Source: Anaerolineae bacterium
GTDB lineage: Bacteria; Chloroflexota; Anaerolineae; Promineifilales; Promineifilaceae
Direction: 5' to 3'
Length of the DNA: 64,000 nucleotides
Assembly (NCBI GenBank): GCA_023384415.1
Contig: JAHDWJ010000001.1
Span: 62,001-126,000 of the forward strand
Shown: positions 61,115 to 64,000 of the stretch, in pieces
How the letters are laid out: each line of letters begins with the position of its first letter
Position numbering within the stretch: position 1 is the stretch's first letter
The notes under the pieces: model-generated
Told to the model about the DNA's origin: nothing
What the model saw: only the letters and a program-made list of their open reading frames with translations
The model's database searches: none
Program-made: the position numbers and the translations under genes

Positions 61115-61819
61115 ATGGAAGCATTAGGTATTAACATCGGTTATATAGTGATGCAGATTTTACTCTTCATCATTTTGTTCCTGGTGTTGCGTGGTTATCT
61201 ATACAACCCGATTTTACGCACATTGGAAGAGCGTAAGGCACGTATTGCCAAAGGGTTAGAAGATGCCCGGCAAGCGGCTGAAGCGCGTGGCAAAGCGGAT
61301 GCTGAAGCCAAGAAACTTTTGGATGAAGCCCGGCAAGAAGCAGCTAAAGTAAGCCAGGAAGCGGTGGCCAGGGCTGAAGAGACAGCGGCAGGTATCATGG
61401 CTAAAGCCAATGAGGATGCCAAAGCCCGGCTGGCTCAAGCGGCTGTGGATGCCGAAGGGGAGCGCAACCGTATTTTGGCTGATCTGCGGGGGCAGGTGGC
61501 GTCTATCGCTATCGCGGCCGCGAACCGCCTCATCGGTGAAACCCTGGATGAACAGCGGCAGCACACTCTCATTAGCGACTTTTTCGCCAAAGTACCGGCC
61601 AACGTTGCTGGCTTGTCTGGAGCCCATGCCGAAGTAACCAGCGCCCTGCCCCTCACTGAGGCCGAGAAGGCCAGTGTAGCCCGCACTGTTAAAGCGGAAA
61701 ATATTACCTACAAAGTGGATCCTGCTATTTTAGGTGGTGTTATTGTACGGGTAGGGGATCAGGTTGTAGATAACAGCGTGGCCGCCCAAATGAGCGCGAT
61801 GAAGAGCGCCCTCAACTAA
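61115..61819 (+). CDS. atpF: ATP synthase b subunit with delta-like C-terminal domain
   Basis: A 234-residue protein. Residues 1-150 are subunit b: one N-terminal helix (IGYIVMQILLFIILFLVLRG) and a long Ala/Glu/Lys-rich helix. The last 65 residues (HAEVTSALPLTEAEKASVAR to ILGGVIVRVGDQVVDNSVAA) match the C-terminal domain of the delta subunit (AtpH). The N-terminal six-helix domain of delta that grips F1 is absent. No atpH, A, G, D or C follows; a terminator ends the operon. Confidence 0.88.
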   Translation: MEALGINIGYIVMQILLFIILFLVLRGYLYNPILRTLEERKARIAKGLEDARQAAEARGKADAEAKKLLDEARQEAAKVSQEAVARAEETAAGIMAKANEDAKARLAQAAVDAEGERNRILADLRGQVASIAIAAANRLIGETLDEQRQHTLISDFFAKVPANVAGLSGAHAEVTSALPLTEAEKASVARTVKAENITYKVDPAILGGVIVRVGDQVVDNSVAAQMSAMKSALN

Positions 61820-61854
61820 TTAAAACCCGCCTCGTCTATGGGGTAAGAAGAAGA

Positions 61855-61888
61855 AAAAAGGCCAGGGATTCAATCCACTGGCCTTTTT
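61855..61888 (+). terminator. Intrinsic terminator of the F0 operon
   Basis: AAAGGCCAG and CTGGCCTTTTT flank GGATTCAATCCA, 38 bp after the atpF stop. Confidence 0.9.
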
Positions 61889-61927
61889 CGTTTAAGCATT
61901 AGGCGGGAGGTTGAACTTCTGGACAAC

Positions 61928-62611
61928 TTAACTGCTCTTCGTTGGAATGTAGCGAGCGATTTTGGCGGCCAGATTAGCCAGGGGAAGGCTTTGCAGCCAT
62001 ACTTTGCCGGGGCCAGTCAAAGTAGCCAAAAACAACCCTTCCCCACCAAAAAAGATGTTTTTAACCCCTTTCACAGTGGTAATGTCATAGTTGACGGATG
62101 GTTCGTACATGGCAATGTGACCGGGATCTACTTTCATCGTCTGGCCGGCCTGCAAACTATAAGAGCGCACTTCACCAGAGATTTCCACAAAGGCAATCCC
62201 TGGTCCAGTTAATTTTTGCAGCACAAACCCTTCACCGCCAAACAGCCCGGCCCCTAGTTTGCGTCGGAAATGGACTTCTAGCTGTACAGAATCTTCAGCG
62301 ACCATAAATGCATCTTTTTGGCAAATACGGCTTTCACCTGCTTTAAGCTCTACTGGGACGATGGAGCCAGGTGCTTCTGGGGTGAAGGTGATCATACCCT
62401 GATTACCCTCACAGGTGTAATTGGTCAGAAAAAGGGATTCACCAGACAATGACCTGGCTAATCCTTTAAGCAAGCCACCCCTGGTATTCGTTTCCATCTT
62501 GATATTACCGATCATCCAGGCCATCCCGCCGGATTCGGTGTACACTTTTTCTCCCTGGTCTAAATAAATATCCAGGGTTTGTAAGGTGGTACCTTTGATT
62601 TCATAGCGCAT
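61928..62611 (-). CDS. AIM24 family protein (TIGR00266)
   Basis: A 227-residue protein with the AIM24/DUF124 double beta fold: MAWMIGNIKMETNTRGGLLK, GEGFVLQKLTGPGIAFVEIS and FFGGEGLFLATLTGPGKVWL show the paired Gly-rich repeats. No signal peptide. Function is unclear; relatives influence membrane or respiratory complex stability. ATG 62611 is 9 bp after AGGAG; a start at 62620 would touch that site. Confidence 0.9.
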   Translation of the reverse strand: MRYEIKGTTLQTLDIYLDQGEKVYTESGGMAWMIGNIKMETNTRGGLLKGLARSLSGESLFLTNYTCEGNQGMITFTPEAPGSIVPVELKAGESRICQKDAFMVAEDSVQLEVHFRRKLGAGLFGGEGFVLQKLTGPGIAFVEISGEVRSYSLQAGQTMKVDPGHIAMYEPSVNYDITTVKGVKNIFFGGEGLFLATLTGPGKVWLQSLPLANLAAKIARYIPTKSS

Positions 62612-62831
62612 GATAGGCATCTCCTACGAAAATAGAAACAGAGATAGGAAAATACAGTGATGGATAAAAACTTGGTCTGAGCTTGCCCGATTATCTACAT
62701 AAATCGGCAGGCAAATTTCATCCATCAAACTGAACCTAACATAAGTTTACGACTTGGGGCTAAAACTGCAAGTGGGTAAAACAGGTGAAATTTTGAGCCA
62801 GGATGCGGCAGAGCAAACTGGTTCTCGCTTT

Positions 62832-62934
62832 ATAACTGGAGTCTGGCATTTTTTAATCTGACCACTGGTTATTAGTGTATTAGTGTATTGGTTATTATCA
62901 CTGGTGAAATCAATTTTTGCCAGAGTCCAGTTTA
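62832..62934. repeat. 103-bp inverted-repeat element with internal heptamers
   Basis: ATAACTGGAGTCTGGCA (62832-62848) pairs with TGCCAGAGTCCAGTTTAT (62918-62935), about 16 of 17. Inside, ACCACTGGTTATTAGTG and TATTGGTTATTATCACTGGT are heptamer/octamer repeats that also fold back. The remainder of the gap 62612-62957 shows no gene. Confidence 0.8.
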
Positions 62935-62957
62935 TAATTAAATGGTGGTGGAATTCT

Positions 62958-64000
62958 ATGAAACCAAGCTCTTTTCCTGCCATGTTTGTCTGGCCAGATT
63001 ATGCTGGAGGTTCGATTGCCAACGTAGCCCCGACTGCGGCCGCGCTCCTATCTATCCCGTTTATTGGCTTGCCCCCCTTACGGGACCATTACTGGCATCC
63101 CTTAGCCGGGGATATCCGCCGGGTAGTCATTTTTATCATAGACGCCCTGGGGTGGAATTTGATCGAGCAGGAGCAGACGGCTCTGAGCAGTTTGTTACAG
63201 CGGGCGGTAGTCAAAGATAAAATTACCTCTGTGTTCCCCTCAACTACCGTCAATGCGTTATCAAGTATCTGGACGGGGGTGGGGCCGGGGCAGCATGGGC
63301 TGGTGGCTCTGCGCCTGCTTATGCCAGAGCAAGCGGTTTTGGGCAATATGATTAGCTGGGGAGCTAATTTCACCCGGGAAGTGGATACGTTGGTGGAAGC
63401 AGGGGTGGATCCGGCTAAGTTTTTAGCCGTACCTGGGGCCGCAGAACAGTTCGCGGCCGCAGCTATACCCACCTATGATTTCAAATCATTCGCCTTTGTG
63501 GATTCTCCTCTCAGCCAGATGCACGGGCGCGGGGTCAAGCAGCGTATCGGCATCCGCACCCCGGCTGATATGGCGGTGCAAGTGCGGCAGCTGCTAGAAA
63601 GTAAACCCAATGAACCAATGGTCGTAACCGCATACTGGCATGAAGTGGATAATCTAAGCCATTACCGGGGACCACACCATGAAACGACGGCGGCCGAGGT
63701 GCGTTCGGTTCTGCATCTGATTGAAGAAGAAATCATGGTTAAAATGAATGCGGCCGCACGTGCCCATACCGCTCTCTTCATCATCGCTGATCACGGTCAG
63801 ATCGTCACCCCGCCAGAGCAATTCATTCACCTGGAAAATCACCCCAAGCTGCAAAATTTGCTCTTTATGCGGCCGGCCGGTGAACCTAGAGTGGTTAATT
63901 TTTATGCCCGCCATGGCTGCGAGGATGATCTCCTAACCTATCTGAACACCCATCTAGGACACGCCGTTTGGGCCATTCGGGCTGAAGAGGCCCTGGCAAT
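62958..64000 (+). CDS. Alkaline-phosphatase-superfamily hydrolase (3' end cut)
   Basis: The frame from ATG 62958 stays open to the window end (347 codons). VVIFIIDALGWNLIEQEQTA has the metal Asp, TSVFPSTTVNALSSIWTG the nucleophile Thr, GPGQHGLVAL follows, YWHEVDNLSHYRG near residue 225 has metal His/Asp, and ALFIIADHGQIVTPPEQFIH the final Asp-His pair. These are the motifs of the nucleotide pyrophosphatase/phosphodiesterase branch. There is no signal peptide at the start (MKPSSFPAMFVWPDYAGGSI). Substrate unknown; the C-terminus lies outside the window. Confidence 0.88.
   Translation, partial: MKPSSFPAMFVWPDYAGGSIANVAPTAAALLSIPFIGLPPLRDHYWHPLAGDIRRVVIFIIDALGWNLIEQEQTALSSLLQRAVVKDKITSVFPSTTVNALSSIWTGVGPGQHGLVALRLLMPEQAVLGNMISWGANFTREVDTLVEAGVDPAKFLAVPGAAEQFAAAAIPTYDFKSFAFVDSPLSQMHGRGVKQRIGIRTPADMAVQVRQLLESKPNEPMVVTAYWHEVDNLSHYRGPHHETTAAEVRSVLHLIEEEIMVKMNAAARAHTALFIIADHGQIVTPPEQFIHLENHPKLQNLLFMRPAGEPRVVNFYARHGCEDDLLTYLNTHLGHAVWAIRAEEALA

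Larger units (their letters stand above)
8651..62905. repeat. Dispersed short tandem repeats, mostly 7-bp units
   Basis: Further sites besides those listed separately: 8663-8685 (CTAGAAA), 12261-12300 (AACCATTC, 8 bp), 13380-13412 (GAAGGAT), 18598-18630 (AATCTCC), 22697-22721 (CTCACTC), 25292-25319 (GGATGAA), 28311-28345 (ATTCATC), 40798-40831 (GAGGACT), 41584-41614 (ATTGGTC), 49317-49350 (CTCAGCC), 49853-49925 (GAGGACT), 51249-51310, 52173-52241 (GGATGAG/ATTCATA), 60676-60760 (GCGTGAA-type), 62866-62905 (ATTAGTG). Unit sequence differs from site to site, while the unit length is nearly always seven. Confidence 0.85.
2217..63757. repeat. Highly iterated palindrome GCGGCCGC (116 sites)
   Basis: First bases of all sites found by eye: 2217 2265 2451 3299 3374 3603 4151 5134 5209 5599 5770 6973 7271 8118 8492 9608 10940 11322 11967 12543 13024 14421 14487 14658 15123 15309 16031 17831 18020 18116 18144 18345 18797 19370 20062 20148 20482 21917 22032 22089 22899 23160 23370 23755 24456 24536 26245 26435 27300 28018 28377 29529 29593 30324 30794 32393 32634 33615 34133 34391 35789 36846 36949 37162 37309 37380 37590 37726 38236 38425 38920 39681 39727 40613 41316 41498 41904 42075 42694 42912 43070 43503 45409 45475 45880 46070 46323 46699 46817 47215 47479 48126 48394 48987 48996 49069 49250 49736 49775 51116 51484 51894 52074 52740 53151 53388 54444 54622 55678 56301 58155 60262 61514 63036 63453 63750. 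Most are in coding DNA; in frame they give Ala-Ala-Ala, Gly-Arg or Arg-Pro. At mid-50s % GC about 2-3 would be expected. Confidence 0.97.

Noticed and set aside
2217..63757. GCGGCCGC as cloning-linker (NotI) contamination
   Set aside because: The sites are spread evenly inside intact, conserved genes with differing flanks, and there is no vector sequence.
62958..64000. Minus-strand frames at 63.1-63.9 kb
   Set aside because: They lie opposite the well-supported phosphatase gene and share its octamer sites; shadows only.

Overview
The window looks like a chromosomal segment of a Chloroflexota bacterium, most likely an Anaerolineae-type lineage. This rests on gene content and style only: Thr-Pro-rich surface lipoproteins with repeated beta domains, an LLM-class (F420-type) oxidoreductase, a CHAT protease, many decayed toxin-antitoxin families and mid-50s % GC. 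No rRNA gene is present, so the placement is inference.

Layout. 0-1.1 kb: end of a phosphate-uptake operon (pstB, phoU). 1.2-3.2 kb: decayed toxin-antitoxin genes around an AhpD-like gene whose CxxC motif reads Cys-x-x-UGA and is followed by a hairpin, a candidate selenoprotein. 3.2-13.4 kb (minus): heterodimeric ABC exporter, ABC-2 permease, DUF2085 protein, two histidine kinases, rsgA and an LLM oxidoreductase. 13.5-25.3 kb: tRNA-Glu, a GT2 glycosyltransferase, an MFS transporter, an AT-richer island with a putative PD-(D/E)XK nuclease, a HAD hydrolase, mutS2, a cold-shock gene, a GNAT enzyme, a nucleoside phosphorylase and an M14 carboxypeptidase. 25.5-34.9 kb: two broken genes, a CHAT protease, a squalene/phytoene synthase, recD2, a second cold-shock gene and envelope proteins. 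35.3-36.4 kb: rplU-rpmA-rpmE behind a strong promoter and an attenuator-like leader. 36.8-49.3 kb: a degenerate SDR, a repeat-domain lipoprotein, mutL, an ECF sigma factor with a membrane partner, an ABC transporter pair, a broken DUF433 gene and glycosyltransferases. 49.5-59.3 kb: nuoA-H-J-K-L-M-M2-N, a complex I membrane arm with a duplicated NuoM. 59.4-61.8 kb: an F0-only ATP synthase operon (atpZ-B-E-F) whose b subunit carries a delta-like C-terminal domain. 61.9-64 kb: an AIM24 protein and a truncated alkaline-phosphatase-superfamily gene.

Two signals pervade the window. (1) The palindrome GCGGCCGC occurs 116 times by hand count, about one per 550 bp, against 2-3 expected; it lies inside most genes, like the cyanobacterial HIP1 octamer. 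(2) Intergenic gaps are filled with short tandem repeats, mostly of 7-bp units, which also occur inside mutL and a membrane glycosyltransferase gene. Larger imperfect palindromes and a composite palindrome-plus-promoter element are present as well.

The energy genes fit together: the Nuo membrane arm would pump ions that the adjacent F0 sector uses, but the Nuo peripheral arm (B, C, D, E, F, G, I) and the F1 genes are not here and must lie elsewhere. All coordinates, motif readings and counts were made by eye; no database search was possible.
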